NCBI RefSeq assembly: GCF_963378075.1
Contig: NZ_OY726394.1
Location: forward strand, 2,294,001-2,358,000
Source: Mycolicibacter sp. MU0083
GTDB lineage: Bacteria > Actinomycetota > Actinomycetes > Mycobacteriales > Mycobacteriaceae
DNA length: 64,000 nt
Reading direction: 5' to 3'
Positions 30,677-40,010 of the stretch are shown here, piece after piece. Below the pieces are notes generated by a model. The model did no database searches. It saw only the letters and a program-made list of their open reading frames with translations, and was not told the DNA's origin. The position numbers and the translations under genes are program-made. Numbering within the stretch: the first letter of the stretch is position 1; each line of letters opens with the position of its first letter.

Positions 30677-32235
30677 TGCGGGTCAACCGCAGACTCGCGA
30701 TCAGCGCAGGTAGCCTCGCGGTCCTCCTCGGTGCCCTCGACACCTATGTCGTGGTCACGATCATGCGCGACATCATGGCCCCGCCACCGGCCGGTGTCGG
30801 GATTCCGATCAACAAGATCCAGCAGCTCACCCCGATCATCACCTGCTATCTGCTCGGTTACATCGCCGCGATGCCGTTGCTGGGCCGTGCCTCCGACCGG
30901 TTCGGCCGCAAACTGCTGCTGCAGGTCAGCCTGGCCACCTTCGTGGTCGGTTCGGTGGTGACCGCGCTGTCGACCGATCTGACGATGTTGGTGGTGGGGC
31001 GCACCATCCAGGGTGTCGCCAGCGGTGCCCTGCTGCCGGTGACCCTGGCCCTCGGCGCGGACCTGTGGTCGCAGCGCAACCGGGCCGGTGTGCTCGGCGG
31101 CATCGGGGCCGCCCAGGAACTGGGCAGTGTGCTCGGTCCGCTGTACGGCATCTTCGTGGTCTGGCTGTTGCACGACTGGCGCGACGTGTTCTGGATCAAC
31201 GTTCCGCTGACCCTGCTGGCGATGCTGATGATCCACTTCAGCCTGCCGTCGCGTGCCGATGCCGAGGAGGGGGCGCCCGCCGAGCGCGTCGACGTGGTCG
31301 GCGGGCTGCTGCTGGCGGCGATCCTGAGCCTGTTGACGATCGGTCTCTACAACCCCGATCCCAGCGCCAAACAGGCGCTGCCCGACCACGGTTCGACGTA
31401 TCTGTTGTGCGCCGCGATCGCACTGGTGGCGTTCACGGTCTGGGAGATCAAGTCGTCGACCAAGCTGATCGACCCCACCGGGGCCCGATTCGGCCCGTTC
31501 CTGGCTGCCCTGGGCGCGTCGATGTGTGCCGGCGCGGCGCTGATGGTGACCCTGGTCGACGTCGAACTGTTCGGTCAGGGCGTGCTCGGGATGACCCAGA
31601 ACGAGGCGGCGGGCCTGCTGTTGCGGTTCCTGGTCGCACTGCCGGTCGGTGCGTTGATCGGCGGCTGGGTGGCCACCCGCATCGGCGACCGGGTGGTGAC
31701 GTTCGCGGGTCTGCTGATCGCGGCCGGCGGCTACCTGCTGATCTCGAAGTGGCCGGTGGACCTGCTGAGCTACCGGCACGACGTGTTCGGCCTGATCTCG
31801 CTGCCCGCCCTGGACACCGACCAGATGCTGGCCGGTTTCGGGTTGGGATTGGTGATCGGCCCGCTGACCTCCGCGGTGATGCGGGCGGTGCCGCCGCGCG
31901 AGCACGGGATCGCCGCGTCCGGGGTCGTGGTGGCCCGCATGACGGGAATGCTGATCGGGATGGCGGCACTGTCGGCGTGGGGCCTGTACCGGTTCAACCA
32001 GATCCTGGTGGGACTGCCCAAGGCGCCCGGCGGTAGCCTGGCGGAGAAGATCGCCGCCACCGCCGCCAACTCCAAGCTGGCGTTCGCGATGATGTACGGC
32101 GAGATCTTCGCGATCACCGCGGTGGTCTGCGTGGTGGGGGCGGTGCTGGGGTTGTTCATCGGCCGCAACAGTGACTCCGCGGAGGATCTCGACGCGGTCG
32201 CCGCCCCCGCGCGAGCAGACGTAAAAGCCCCCTGA
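30676..32235 (+). CDS. p55: P55 major facilitator superfamily efflux pump
   Basis: A 519-residue 14-helix MFS transporter (drug:H+ antiporter type) that with LprG exports lipids and confers tolerance to several drugs in mycobacteria. The family A motif between helices 2 and 3 is present as [10 protein letters not shown], and the helix-1 region has [10 protein letters not shown]. The ATG overlaps the lprG stop by one nt. The last codons, encoding RADVKAP, fall inside a palindromic repeat (32212-32269), so the extreme C-terminus may derive from that element. It is convergent with ribG. Confidence 0.95.
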   Translation: MRVNRRLAISAGSLAVLLGALDTYVVVTIMRDIMAPPPAGVGIPINKIQQLTPIITCYLLGYIAAMPLLGRASDRFGRKLLLQVSLATFVVGSVVTALSTDLTMLVVGRTIQGVASGALLPVTLALGADLWSQRNRAGVLGGIGAAQELGSVLGPLYGIFVVWLLHDWRDVFWINVPLTLLAMLMIHFSLPSRADAEEGAPAERVDVVGGLLLAAILSLLTIGLYNPDPSAKQALPDHGSTYLLCAAIALVAFTVWEIKSSTKLIDPTGARFGPFLAALGASMCAGAALMVTLVDVELFGQGVLGMTQNEAAGLLLRFLVALPVGALIGGWVATRIGDRVVTFAGLLIAAGGYLLISKWPVDLLSYRHDVFGLISLPALDTDQMLAGFGLGLVIGPLTSAVMRAVPPREHGIAASGVVVARMTGMLIGMAALSAWGLYRFNQILVGLPKAPGGSLAEKIAATAANSKLAFAMMYGEIFAITAVVCVVGAVLGLFIGRNSDSAEDLDAVAAPARADVKAP

Positions 32236-32269
32236 GGCGACCCCCATCGGGGGCCCGGACGTCTGCTCG
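32212..32269. repeat. GAGCAGAC-type palindrome between p55 and ribG
   Basis: Perfect 11-bp arms CGAGCAGACGT (32212-32222) and ACGTCTGCTCG (32259-32269), with an inner GC hairpin CCCCC-3 nt-GGGGG (32241-32253). It spans the p55 stop codon and the gap to the convergent ribG, so it is well placed as a bidirectional terminator. The arms match the element at 26726-26795. Confidence 0.65.
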
Positions 32270-32280
32270 GCTAGCAGGCG

Positions 32281-33312
32281 TCAGTGCGGGACCAGCGACA
32301 GCAGCAGGTCGGGGCCGATCTGCTCGGTGGCGTCGAATCGCCAGCGCAGTGCGCGGGCGATGTTGGCCACCCCGACGTCGTCGACGGCGGTGATCGGGCC
32401 ACCCAGCAGGATCGGCGCCACGTAGGCCAGGATCCGGTCGATCGCCCCGGCGCGCAGGAACGCCCCCGCCAGGGTGGGACCGCCCTCGATCAGCACGTCG
32501 GTGCGGTCCGACAGGGCCCGCAGCACCTCGGCGGGATCGTGGGTGCGGATCACCATGGTGTGCGAATCCTCGTTGAACACCCGGGCATCCGCGGAGATCT
32601 CCCGCTCCCCCACCACCACCCGCAGCGGTTGCCGATCGGCCAGGCTGCCGTCGGGGAGGCGCGCGGTCAGCGTCGGATCGTCGACGAGCACGGTGCCGGT
32701 GCCGACGACGATCGCGTCGGCCGCCGCCCGGCGGCGGTGCAGGTCTGCCCGGGCCGCCTCGCTGGTGATCCATTGACTCGAACCGTCGGCGGCGGCGCTG
32801 CGGCCGTCGATGCTGGTGGCGTACTTCCAGGTGACGTGCGGCCGGCCGGTGCGCTGCTTGTGCAGCCACTCGCGCAAGGGTCCGGCGACCACCGCGTCGG
32901 CCTGCACCCCGGAGCGCACCCGAACGCCCGCCGCGGCCAGGCGGGCCGCCCCGCCACCGGCTTCGGGGTGCGGGTCGTCGACCGCATAGACCACTTCGGC
33001 CACCCCGGCCGCCAGCAACGCGTCGACGCACGGCGGTGTCCGGCCGTGATGGTTGCAGGGTTCCAGGGTGACCACCGCGGTGCCGCCGGCGGCCAACTCG
33101 CCGGCGCGGCGCAGCGCCGCGATCTCGGCGTGGGCCTCACCGGCGGGGCGGGTTCCGCCGACCCCGGCCACCCGCCCGTCCCGGTCCAAGATGACCGCGC
33201 CCACCGGCGGATTCGGGTAGGTGTTGCCCTTGACCTGCTGCGACCGTTCGATCGCCAGCAGCATCGCGGCGTCGTGGTCGAGGGCGTGCTCCACGGCGTG
33301 CCGGTGACTCAT
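32281..33312 (-). CDS. ribG: Bifunctional riboflavin deaminase/reductase RibD
   Basis: Deaminates the GTP-derived pyrimidine and then reduces its ribosyl side chain. The 343-residue protein has an N-terminal zinc deaminase domain with H61, E63 (HAE), C86 and C95 ([11 protein letters not shown]), and a C-terminal dihydrofolate-reductase-like domain ([33 protein letters not shown]). The ATG overlaps the rpe stop as ATGA. It ends the fmt-fmu-rpe-ribG operon and is separate from the ribC-ribBA-ribH cluster, as in M. tuberculosis. Confidence 0.95.
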   Translation of the reverse strand: MSHRHAVEHALDHDAAMLLAIERSQQVKGNTYPNPPVGAVILDRDGRVAGVGGTRPAGEAHAEIAALRRAGELAAGGTAVVTLEPCNHHGRTPPCVDALLAAGVAEVVYAVDDPHPEAGGGAARLAAAGVRVRSGVQADAVVAGPLREWLHKQRTGRPHVTWKYATSIDGRSAAADGSSQWITSEAARADLHRRRAAADAIVVGTGTVLVDDPTLTARLPDGSLADRQPLRVVVGEREISADARVFNEDSHTMVIRTHDPAEVLRALSDRTDVLIEGGPTLAGAFLRAGAIDRILAYVAPILLGGPITAVDDVGVANIARALRWRFDATEQIGPDLLLSLVPH

Positions 33313-33986
33313 GCGCGCAGGTGCGGTGACGCGGCCAGGGCTTGGCGGCGCAGCGCTTCCACGGCGGCGCCGGGGTCGGTGGCGCCGTAGACGGCCGAGC
33401 CGGCGACGAAGCAGTCCACCCCGGCGGCGGCGGCCTGTTCGACGGTGTCGGCGTTGATGCCGCCGTCGATCTCGACCAGGATGCTCAACTCCCCCGCATC
33501 GACCAGGTTGCGCACCGTACGGACTTTGCTCAGCACCTCGGGGATGAAGGACTGGCCCCCGAAGCCGGGTTCCACCGACATCACCAGCAGGGTGTCGAAG
33601 TCCCGCAGGATCTCCAGGTAGGGCTCCAGCGCGGTACCGGGTTTGATGCTGAGTCCGGCTTTGGCACCGGCGGCGCGGATGTCCTTCGCGACCGCGACCG
33701 GATCGTCGGTGGCTTCGGCGTGAAACGTGACGTTGTGGGCGCCGGCCTCGGCGTAGGGCGGTGCCCAGCGGCCGGGATCCTCGATCATCAGGTGGCAGTC
33801 CATCGGGATGTCGGTGGCCGCCAGCAGGCTCTGCACCACCGGCAGCCCCAATGTCAGGTTCGGAACGAAATGCGCGTCCATCACATCGACGTGCAACCAG
33901 TCCGCGCCTTTGACGGCGGCCGCCTCCTCGGCGAGACGGGCAAAATCAGCCGACAGGATCGACGGCGCGATCATGGGTCGTGACAT
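33309..33986 (-). CDS. rpe: Ribulose-phosphate 3-epimerase
   Basis: Interconverts ribulose 5-phosphate and xylulose 5-phosphate, linking the two branches of the pentose phosphate pathway. The 225-residue TIM-barrel protein has [43 protein letters not shown] and EIDGGIN, carrying all the usual metal and catalytic residues. ATG 33986 (MSRPMIAPS) gives the family length; the frame open to 34547 lies inside fmu. It starts 5 nt after the fmu stop and overlaps ribG by 4 nt. Confidence 0.96.
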   Translation of the reverse strand: MSRPMIAPSILSADFARLAEEAAAVKGADWLHVDVMDAHFVPNLTLGLPVVQSLLAATDIPMDCHLMIEDPGRWAPPYAEAGAHNVTFHAEATDDPVAVAKDIRAAGAKAGLSIKPGTALEPYLEILRDFDTLLVMSVEPGFGGQSFIPEVLSKVRTVRNLVDAGELSILVEIDGGINADTVEQAAAAGVDCFVAGSAVYGATDPGAAVEALRRQALAASPHLRA

Positions 33987-33991
33987 GGGTT

Positions 33992-35389
33992 TTAGATTAC
34001 TTGTAGGGCTGCGGCGAACATGGCGTCGGTGCCGTGCCGGTGTGGCCACAGCTGGACGTACGGCCCGTCGCCGAGCCCCTCGGCGGGGGCGAACAGTTCC
34101 CGGGTGTCCAACGCGCGCACCGGATAACGCCGAAGCGCGTCGGCCACCACGCCGACGGTTTCGGACAGGTGCGGCGAGCAGGTCGCGTACAGCACCACTC
34201 CGCCGGGCCTGGTCAGCGCGATCGCCGATGCCAGCAGTTCCCGTTGAAGCTTCGCCAGCACCGGTATGTCGGAGGGCTGGCGACGCCAGCGGGCTTCGGG
34301 CCGCCGGCGCAGCGCACCGAGGCCGGTGCAGGGCGCATCGACGAGCACCCGGTCGAACCCGGGTTCCACGCCGGGATCGCGTCCGTCGGCGGTCAGCACC
34401 TCCACACCCAGCCCGCGGGTGTTCGCCGCGACCAGCTCCGCCCGGTGCGGCGCCTGTTCGACCGCGGTGACCCGCGCGCCGACCTCGGCGCCCAGCGCCG
34501 CCAGCAGTGCGGTCTTGCCGCCCGGGCCGGCGCACAGGTCCAGCCACCGCCCGGTGTCGTCCTCGACCGGGGCGAGAGTCAGCGCACGTGCCACCAGCTG
34601 GCTGCCCTCGTCCTGGACCAGGGCCTGCCCGGCACGCACCGCCGCTACCCGCCCGGGGTCGCCGCCGGGCAGGTAGACCGCGTACGGGGAGTACCGGCCG
34701 ACCTCGCCGTCGACGGCGGCGGCCAACTCGGCGGCGGCCAAGACCCCGGGACGGGCCGCCAGATGTACGCGGGGCCGTTCGTCGTCACCGGCCAGCAGCG
34801 CATCGAGTTCGCCTGCGGCGCCTCCGAGCGCATCGGTGAACGCCTGGGCGATCCAGCGCGGATGAGCGCGCACGAACGCGGCGTGCCCGATCGGATCGGT
34901 CTCGGCGTCCGGCGCCAGCTCCGCGGTCCAGGCCTGTTCGTCGCGAGCGCTGATGGTCCGCAGCACACCGTTGACGAAACCCCCGCGGGCCGAATCGAAT
35001 TCGATGGCAGCCTGGTCGACGGTGGTGGAGACGGCGGCGTGCGGTTCCACCCGGGTGCGCAGCAGCTGGTAACTGCCCAACCGCAGCAGATCCAGCAAGA
35101 CCGGGTCGATGGTCTCCGGTGAGCGTTGGGCCGCCGCCCCGATGATCGCGTCGAGCAGCCCGCGGACCCGGCAGGTGCCGTAGGTCAGTTCGGTGGCGAA
35201 CGCGGCGTCGCGTCCGGTGATCCCCCGTTCGGCGAGCAGCGCGGGCAACGCCAGGTTGGCGTAGGCGTCGCGCTGCGAAACCGCTTGCAGCACATCGAAT
35301 GCGGCGCGGCGTGCCGGATCCAGGGGCTTGCGTCGGGGTTTGCGGGGGCCGCTCTGGGCACGCTGCGGGCGGCGCGCGGGTCCGGTCAT
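33992..35389 (-). CDS. 16S rRNA m5C methyltransferase, RsmB/Fmu family
   Basis: A 465-residue SAM-dependent RNA (cytosine-5) methyltransferase. The N-terminal NusB-like RNA-binding domain covers about residues 20-155, with a Rossmann methyltransferase domain after it. Motifs: [11 protein letters not shown] (SAM binding), [19 protein letters not shown] (the proline-cysteine catalytic motif) and the nucleophile cysteine in YATCSPH. Start ATG 35389 overlaps the fmt stop (ATGA). The fmt-fmu pairing is conserved across bacteria and supports a translation-related role. The exact rRNA site is inferred from the family. Confidence 0.93.
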   Translation of the reverse strand: MTGPARRPQRAQSGPRKPRRKPLDPARRAAFDVLQAVSQRDAYANLALPALLAERGITGRDAAFATELTYGTCRVRGLLDAIIGAAAQRSPETIDPVLLDLLRLGSYQLLRTRVEPHAAVSTTVDQAAIEFDSARGGFVNGVLRTISARDEQAWTAELAPDAETDPIGHAAFVRAHPRWIAQAFTDALGGAAGELDALLAGDDERPRVHLAARPGVLAAAELAAAVDGEVGRYSPYAVYLPGGDPGRVAAVRAGQALVQDEGSQLVARALTLAPVEDDTGRWLDLCAGPGGKTALLAALGAEVGARVTAVEQAPHRAELVAANTRGLGVEVLTADGRDPGVEPGFDRVLVDAPCTGLGALRRRPEARWRRQPSDIPVLAKLQRELLASAIALTRPGGVVLYATCSPHLSETVGVVADALRRYPVRALDTRELFAPAEGLGDGPYVQLWPHRHGTDAMFAAALQVI

Positions 35390-36321
35390 GATGCCCGCAC
35401 CTCCGCGTCGATGCGGGCTCCGCGCGCCCAATCGGCGGCGTCCATCAACTTCTTTCCGGGCGGCTGGATCTGCCCCAACCGGACCGCATCCGATCCGGTA
35501 CCCACCCAGACGTCGCGGCGGCTGACTTGAATCTCACCGGGCGCCAACCCCGTCGGCCCTTCGGCGTCTGCGACGGTGACCGGACCGACTTTGACACGCA
35601 GGTCCCCGATCACGGTCCAGGCGCCCGGATGCGGCGTCACGGCGCGGATGCGCCGATCGATGACCGCAGCCGGCAACGTCCAGTTCACCCGCGCGTCGTC
35701 GACGCTGATCTTCGGCGCATAGCTGATGCCGTCGAGCGGCTGCGGCACCGCCTGCAGGGCGCCGTCGGCGATACCGTCGAGGGTGGCCGCCAGTAGTTCG
35801 GCCCCCGAGACCGCCAGCCGCGCCAGTAGCTCACCCGCGGTGTCCGACGGCCGGATCGTTTCGGTCGCAACGCCGTACACCGGTCCGGAATCCAGTTCGG
35901 GTTCGATCAGGAACGTCGTCGCGCCGGTGACCTCGTCACCGGCGGCGATGGCCGCCTGGACCGGGCCCGCGCCGCGCCAGGCCGGCAGCAGCGAGAAGTG
36001 CAGATTGACCCAACCGCGGGGCGGCACGGCCAGCAACTCGTCACGCAGCAACGCCCCGTAGGCCACCACCGGGCAGCATTCCGGCGCGAATTCGGCGAGT
36101 TCGGCCACCGCCTCGGGCGCGTTGGGCGCCGCCGGCCGCAGCACCGGGATGCTGTGGTCGAGTGCCAGACGCGCCACCGGGGACGGCTGCGGGGTGCCTC
36201 GCCGGCCGGAGGCCGCGTCGGGCCGGGTGAGCACCGCGACCACCTCGTGGCGCGGCGAGTCGATCAGCCGTTGCAACGACGGCAACGCGGTGTCCGGGGT
36301 GCCGGCGAAGACGATGCGCAC
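35386..36321 (-). CDS. fmt: Methionyl-tRNA formyltransferase
   Basis: Formylates initiator methionyl-tRNA using 10-formyltetrahydrofolate. The 311-residue protein has [16 protein letters not shown] at the N-terminus and the formyl-transfer signature [20 protein letters not shown] (shown in full, 20 residues), with a C-terminal OB-like domain. The GTG has the -10 hexamer TAAACT 6 nt upstream and no ribosome-binding site, indicating a leaderless operon start. First gene of fmt-fmu-rpe-ribG. Confidence 0.96.
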   Translation of the reverse strand: MRIVFAGTPDTALPSLQRLIDSPRHEVVAVLTRPDAASGRRGTPQPSPVARLALDHSIPVLRPAAPNAPEAVAELAEFAPECCPVVAYGALLRDELLAVPPRGWVNLHFSLLPAWRGAGPVQAAIAAGDEVTGATTFLIEPELDSGPVYGVATETIRPSDTAGELLARLAVSGAELLAATLDGIADGALQAVPQPLDGISYAPKISVDDARVNWTLPAAVIDRRIRAVTPHPGAWTVIGDLRVKVGPVTVADAEGPTGLAPGEIQVSRRDVWVGTGSDAVRLGQIQPPGKKLMDAADWARGARIDAEVRAS

Positions 36322-36327
36322 CCGGAC

Positions 36328-36333
36328 AGTTTA
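36328..36333 (-). promoter_or_regulatory. -10 hexamer TAAACT for leaderless fmt
   Basis: TAAACT on the minus strand is followed by 6 nt and the fmt GTG (36321). It lies in the 62-nt gap after the kinase-fusion gene. Confidence 0.45.
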
Positions 36334-36383
36334 GGGAAGTCACGGGCCGCGACGACCGCTGCGGTCCGGTGGGCCCACCGGGT

Positions 36384-37874
36384 CTAGTGTGCCTCGGTCG
36401 CGGCGCGCCATAGTTCGACCGCCCGACGCACACAGTCGTCGAGGGGTTGCGCGGTGTCCACCGGGTGCGCGGAGTCCCATGCGAAGTCCTGGGCGGCCAA
36501 CGCCTCGGCGATCTGGGGTGTCGCGTCGGAGTTGCCCGGCGCCCGGGTTCTGATCCGGTCGGCCGCTACCTGCAGATCGACGACGCAGCGGATCTCGGTG
36601 ATCATCGCGTGCCGGTCGGCGGCCAGCCGGCCGGCCGCGGCGCGGGTCTGCGCGTCGCGCCAGGTGCCGTCGAGGATGACCGACTGCCCGTGCGCCAGCA
36701 GCGGCGCGGCGCGCTCCAACAGTGCCGAATAGACGGCGTTGACGTTGGCCGGGCTGTAGAGACCGGCACCGAGGGCACCGGGCGCTCCGCTGAGCCGCCC
36801 GGATTCCCGCATGTCCTTGCGGACGTCGTCGGTGGACACCACCGTCGCGCCGACCTGTTCGGCGAGCTTGCGCGCCAGGGTCGACTTCCCGGTGCCGGGA
36901 CCGCCGCCGACGAGCGCCAGCCGCACGGCACCGGCCTCCAGGTGTTCCAGGGCGATGGCCAGGTGACGTGCCGCTGCCGCACCCGCCTCGGTTCTGCCCT
37001 GCGTCAGTTGCACGCAGTCGGTCTTGGCGCGGACCGCGGCGCGGTAGGCGATGTAGAAGTCGCGCAGCGATGCCGGGGCGGTGTCTGCGCTGCAGGCCGT
37101 ATAGCGATCCAGGAAGTAGTCGGCGAGGTCCTTGCGGCCCAAAAATTCCAGATCCATCGCCAGGAATGCGGCGTCGTCGATGCGATCGAGGTAGCGCAGT
37201 TCGTCGCTGAACTCCAGGCAGTCCAGCAGCACCGGCCGGTCGTCGACCCAGAAGATGTCGTCGGTGAGCAGATCGGCATGGCCGTCGACCAGGCAACCCT
37301 GCTCGATGCGTCGGGCGAACAGCGCAGCCCGGCCGGCCAGGTATTCGGCGGCCAGGTGCTGTACCCGTCGCACCGACGGCGCGGACAGCTCGACGCCGGC
37401 GTGGCGGTCCAGGGTGGGGAAATGGTCGTCCCAGCGCCGGCGGATCGCGGCGGGTCGGCCCTGCTCGTCGATGAGCGCGGTGCGCTCGGAGCTGTGATGG
37501 AAATCGGCCAGTAGGGCGGCGATGCCGTCCAGCACCCGCGTCACGTCCTCGCCGCGCCGGACGATCGAGGTCAGCCGGTCGCGATCCCGGTAGCGGCGCA
37601 TGACGATGACCGGTTCGGCGGTCGAGGAGTCCGGGCCGCGAAACTCGGCGACACCGAGATAGCTGTCCGGGGCGAGGCGACTGTTGAGCCGGACCTCGCG
37701 CGCACACGCCTGCGCACGCTGTTCGACGGTGCGGAAGTCGAGAAAATCGGTCTGCACCGGCTTTTTGGCCTTGTAGGCCCGGTCGCCGACCAGCACGACC
37801 ACACCGGAGTGGGTTTCGTGCGCCGTCAGGTAGGGGGACGCGTCGTCTGGATCACCGGTTTCGACGTTCGCCAT
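36384..37874 (-). CDS. Aminoglycoside-phosphotransferase-like / P-loop kinase fusion (Rv2004c-like)
   Basis: The 496-residue protein joins two phosphotransferase modules. Residues about 20-290 form a protein-kinase-like aminoglycoside phosphotransferase (COG2187) domain with the Brenner-type loop HADLLTDDIF (199-208) and DCLEF (218-222). Residues about 315-496 are a zeta-toxin/gluconokinase-like P-loop kinase with Walker A GGGPGTGKST (323-332). The architecture and length match M. tuberculosis Rv2004c, a DosR-regulon gene of unknown substrate. Like Rv2004c it follows a universal stress protein gene, here after 6 nt, so the pair is an operon. In M. tuberculosis the pair lies elsewhere in the genome. 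Confidence 0.88.
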   Translation of the reverse strand: MANVETGDPDDASPYLTAHETHSGVVVLVGDRAYKAKKPVQTDFLDFRTVEQRAQACAREVRLNSRLAPDSYLGVAEFRGPDSSTAEPVIVMRRYRDRDRLTSIVRRGEDVTRVLDGIAALLADFHHSSERTALIDEQGRPAAIRRRWDDHFPTLDRHAGVELSAPSVRRVQHLAAEYLAGRAALFARRIEQGCLVDGHADLLTDDIFWVDDRPVLLDCLEFSDELRYLDRIDDAAFLAMDLEFLGRKDLADYFLDRYTACSADTAPASLRDFYIAYRAAVRAKTDCVQLTQGRTEAGAAAARHLAIALEHLEAGAVRLALVGGGPGTGKSTLARKLAEQVGATVVSTDDVRKDMRESGRLSGAPGALGAGLYSPANVNAVYSALLERAAPLLAHGQSVILDGTWRDAQTRAAAGRLAADRHAMITEIRCVVDLQVAADRIRTRAPGNSDATPQIAEALAAQDFAWDSAHPVDTAQPLDDCVRRAVELWRAATEAH

Positions 37875-37880
37875 CCCGGC

Positions 37881-38759
37881 CTACCGCGGGCGGACCACGA
37901 TCACCGGAATCCCGGCGGCGTGGGTGACCGCGGAACTGACCGAACCCAGGAGTTGACTGGCGAATCCGCCACGCCCGCGACTGCCGACCACCACCAGTTG
38001 CGCATGCTCGGCGGCCTGCACCAGTCGGTGGGCGGGCTGGTCACACGCCACCCGCCGTTCGACGGACACGTCGGGGTACTGCTCTTGATAGCCGGCGAGC
38101 CGTTCGGCGAGCACCTCCTGCCCCTGGCGTTCGTAATCGCCGGGATCGGTGTTCAAGATCGGCATGACGCCGATGTCGCTCCAGGCGTGCACCGCCACCA
38201 GCGGTACACCGCGTCGGGACGCTTCATCGAATGCCAGCGCGGTGGCCGTCTCCGACGCCGGCGATCCGTCGATTCCCACCACCACGGGTGCATCGTCGGC
38301 GATGCCGCGGTCGGTGCGGATGACCGCGACGGGGCCGTGCGCGTGGTGAATCACGCTGGTGCTCACCGAGCCCAGCAGCAGTCGGCCGATCGCGCCCAAT
38401 CCGACCGAGCCCACGACGGTCATCCAGGCGTCTTTGCTCGCCGCGACCAGCGACGGTACGACCTGGGAATAGACCAACTCGGTGTGGACCTCGGGGGCCC
38501 GCCCCCCGCCTCGTGCGGCGTCGACCAAGGCGCCGGCCCGGGCCAGCACCTTGCGCGCGGCCTCTTCCTGCCATCGGGGCATGCCCTCGTCCATCGGCAC
38601 CGGCGGCCAACCGGTCACCACCGGTGTCACCACGTGCAACAGCGTGATCGGCAGGTTGCGCATGATCGCCTCATGCGTCGCCCATGTGACGGCCGCCTCC
38701 GATTCGGCCGATCCATCGACACCCACCACGATTCCGCGTGTCGTCCCGACCTGTGACAT
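37881..38759 (-). CDS. Tandem-domain universal stress protein (Rv2005c-like)
   Basis: The 292-residue protein contains two UspA domains. Each ends with the ATP-binding pattern G-x2-G-x9-[11 protein letters not shown]...LLGSVS in the first, and [17 protein letters not shown] in the second. Each begins with a VVGVDGS/VVGIDGS strand carrying the binding Asp. ATG 38759 has GGAGG 8 nt upstream; the frame to 38876 is rejected. Together with the downstream kinase fusion this reproduces the Rv2005c-Rv2004c pair of the hypoxia (DosR) regulon, and a candidate DosR box lies about 110 nt upstream. Confidence 0.92.
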   Translation of the reverse strand: MSQVGTTRGIVVGVDGSAESEAAVTWATHEAIMRNLPITLLHVVTPVVTGWPPVPMDEGMPRWQEEAARKVLARAGALVDAARGGGRAPEVHTELVYSQVVPSLVAASKDAWMTVVGSVGLGAIGRLLLGSVSTSVIHHAHGPVAVIRTDRGIADDAPVVVGIDGSPASETATALAFDEASRRGVPLVAVHAWSDIGVMPILNTDPGDYERQGQEVLAERLAGYQEQYPDVSVERRVACDQPAHRLVQAAEHAQLVVVGSRGRGGFASQLLGSVSSAVTHAAGIPVIVVRPR

Positions 38760-39067
38760 GGTCCGGCCCTCCAAAAGTATTGACCGACTGGCCGGCCGAA
38801 CGGTCGACTCGATTACGAATCCTACTGCGCCTGATCGGATTCCGCAGGAGCCGTTGGGACCCGAGGATAGGGCCATTCGGCCCCATCACCGGCCTACGGC
38901 ACCCGGAACGGCTGCGCGAAGACACCATTCCCCTCAAAGATATATCGGACTACGATTTAATTTAGAACCTGCCGATTCGATAGAGACCGCTGTTCGCGAC
39001 GGCGCCGGACATCGCACCCGAGACAGCCTGAGACGGATACGGTCTGCACAGAACGGAGATCCGGGCC
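38760..39067. other. Divergent regulatory region between the stress-protein operon and the DUF732 gene
   Basis: These 308 nt hold no gene. They contain the stress-protein ribosome-binding site, a candidate DosR box (38867-38886), an AT-rich patch at about 38938-38966 that includes a TACGAT hexamer (38951-38956), and a second TACGGT hexamer (39038-39043). The latter would give the DUF732 gene a short leader containing GGAG. Confidence 0.5.
38867..38886 (-). promoter_or_regulatory. Candidate DosR box
   Basis: The core GGGCC-ATTC-GGCCC is a palindrome with the half-site spacing of the DosR consensus (GGGAC-4 nt-GTCCC) and differs at one base in each half. It matches about 13 of 20 positions of TTSGGGACTWWAGTCCCSAA. 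It is centred about 118 nt upstream of the stress-protein start. The genes downstream are of DosR-regulon type, which raises the likelihood. A further half-site GGGAC lies nearby at 38856-38860. Confidence 0.4.
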
Positions 39068-39994
39068 ATGTTCATCCACACCTTCTCGCACCCGGGCACC
39101 GCGATCACCGCCGCGGCGGCGATGGCCGCGGCACTGCTATCCGGTGGCATAGCCACCGCTGATCCGGGCCAGGACGACCAATTCCTCGCAGTGCTGCAAC
39201 GCGATCAGATTCCCGTCATGTACAACGCGGCGACCGTCATCGACGCCGGGCAGACCGTGTGCCGGAAACTCGACGACGGCATACCGGCGGGTGATGTGCT
39301 CGATGGGTTGGAAAACGATGCCTTCCAGATGAATCCGGAACTGAATCAGGAGGCCGCCCGGTTGGCGGTGACCATGAGCCGATTCATCTCGGCGGCGGTC
39401 GAGGTCTACTGCCCGGCCGAGCAGGGCAAGATCGCCTCGCTGCAGTCCAGCGTGCCGGACCGGCCGCGCGAGGCCCTCCGCGTGGTCCTCGTCTCGAATT
39501 CCGGTACGACACCCGCGGCGATGGGCGCGACGCTGGGCTCGCCGGTCGGCACCATCGCCACCGGCGACGCGTCACAGCCCGGACCGCCGAAGATTCCGCC
39601 GCCCAAGGCACCGGAGGCCAAGATTCCCCGGCGACCGGGAGCCGTGACGAAGCCGCGCCCACGGCAAGTTCCACCGCCCCCGCCGCAGGCCACACCTGCG
39701 CGCCCGCAACAACCGCCGCCACCACCGCAGCAGGCTCCCCCGCCACCGCCACCACTGCAGCAGGCTCCCCCGCCACCGCCACCGCCCCAGCAGGCTCCCC
39801 CTCCACCGCCCCAGCAGGCTCCGCCGTCTCCCGGTGCAGGTCCGCAGCCGGGCGGCATCGCCGAAGGGGGCAGTGGGAATGGAAACGGAAACGGCAACGG
39901 CGGCAACGGGATCGGTGACGCAGCACCGCCGGCACCACCACCTCCGCCGGAACAACCGAGGCCGCCCGGCATGATCCAGCTCGTACCGTGGTGA
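39068..39994 (+). CDS. Secreted DUF732 protein with Pro-rich repeat tail
   Basis: The 308-residue precursor has a signal peptide (hydrophobic core up to the ATA cleavage region near residue 31) and then a DUF732 domain: DDQFLAVLQRDQIPV, AGQTVCRKLDDGIPAGDVL, with a second cysteine (VEVYC) likely disulphide-bonded to the first. From about residue 170 it becomes a low-complexity tail: a basic KPRPRQ stretch, four QQAP-polyproline units, a Gly-Asn run and a final proline block. DUF732 proteins are small secreted mycobacterial proteins without known function. The long tail could span or bind the cell wall, but that is speculation. ATG 39068 has GGAG upstream. Confidence 0.82.
   Translation: MFIHTFSHPGTAITAAAAMAAALLSGGIATADPGQDDQFLAVLQRDQIPVMYNAATVIDAGQTVCRKLDDGIPAGDVLDGLENDAFQMNPELNQEAARLAVTMSRFISAAVEVYCPAEQGKIASLQSSVPDRPREALRVVLVSNSGTTPAAMGATLGSPVGTIATGDASQPGPPKIPPPKAPEAKIPRRPGAVTKPRPRQVPPPPPQATPARPQQPPPPPQQAPPPPPPLQQAPPPPPPPQQAPPPPPQQAPPSPGAGPQPGGIAEGGSGNGNGNGNGGNGIGDAAPPAPPPPPEQPRPPGMIQLVPW
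39728..39832 (+). repeat. Tandem 30-nt repeat encoding QQAP-polyproline units
   Basis: Units starting CAGCAGGCTCC begin at 39728, 39758, 39788 and 39812. The first two are 30 nt, the third is 24 nt and the fourth is partial. They encode QQA followed by five to seven prolines. The near-identical DNA suggests recent expansion and likely length variation between strains. Confidence 0.8.
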
Positions 39995-40010
39995 GCCCCG
40001 CCGGCCGGTG

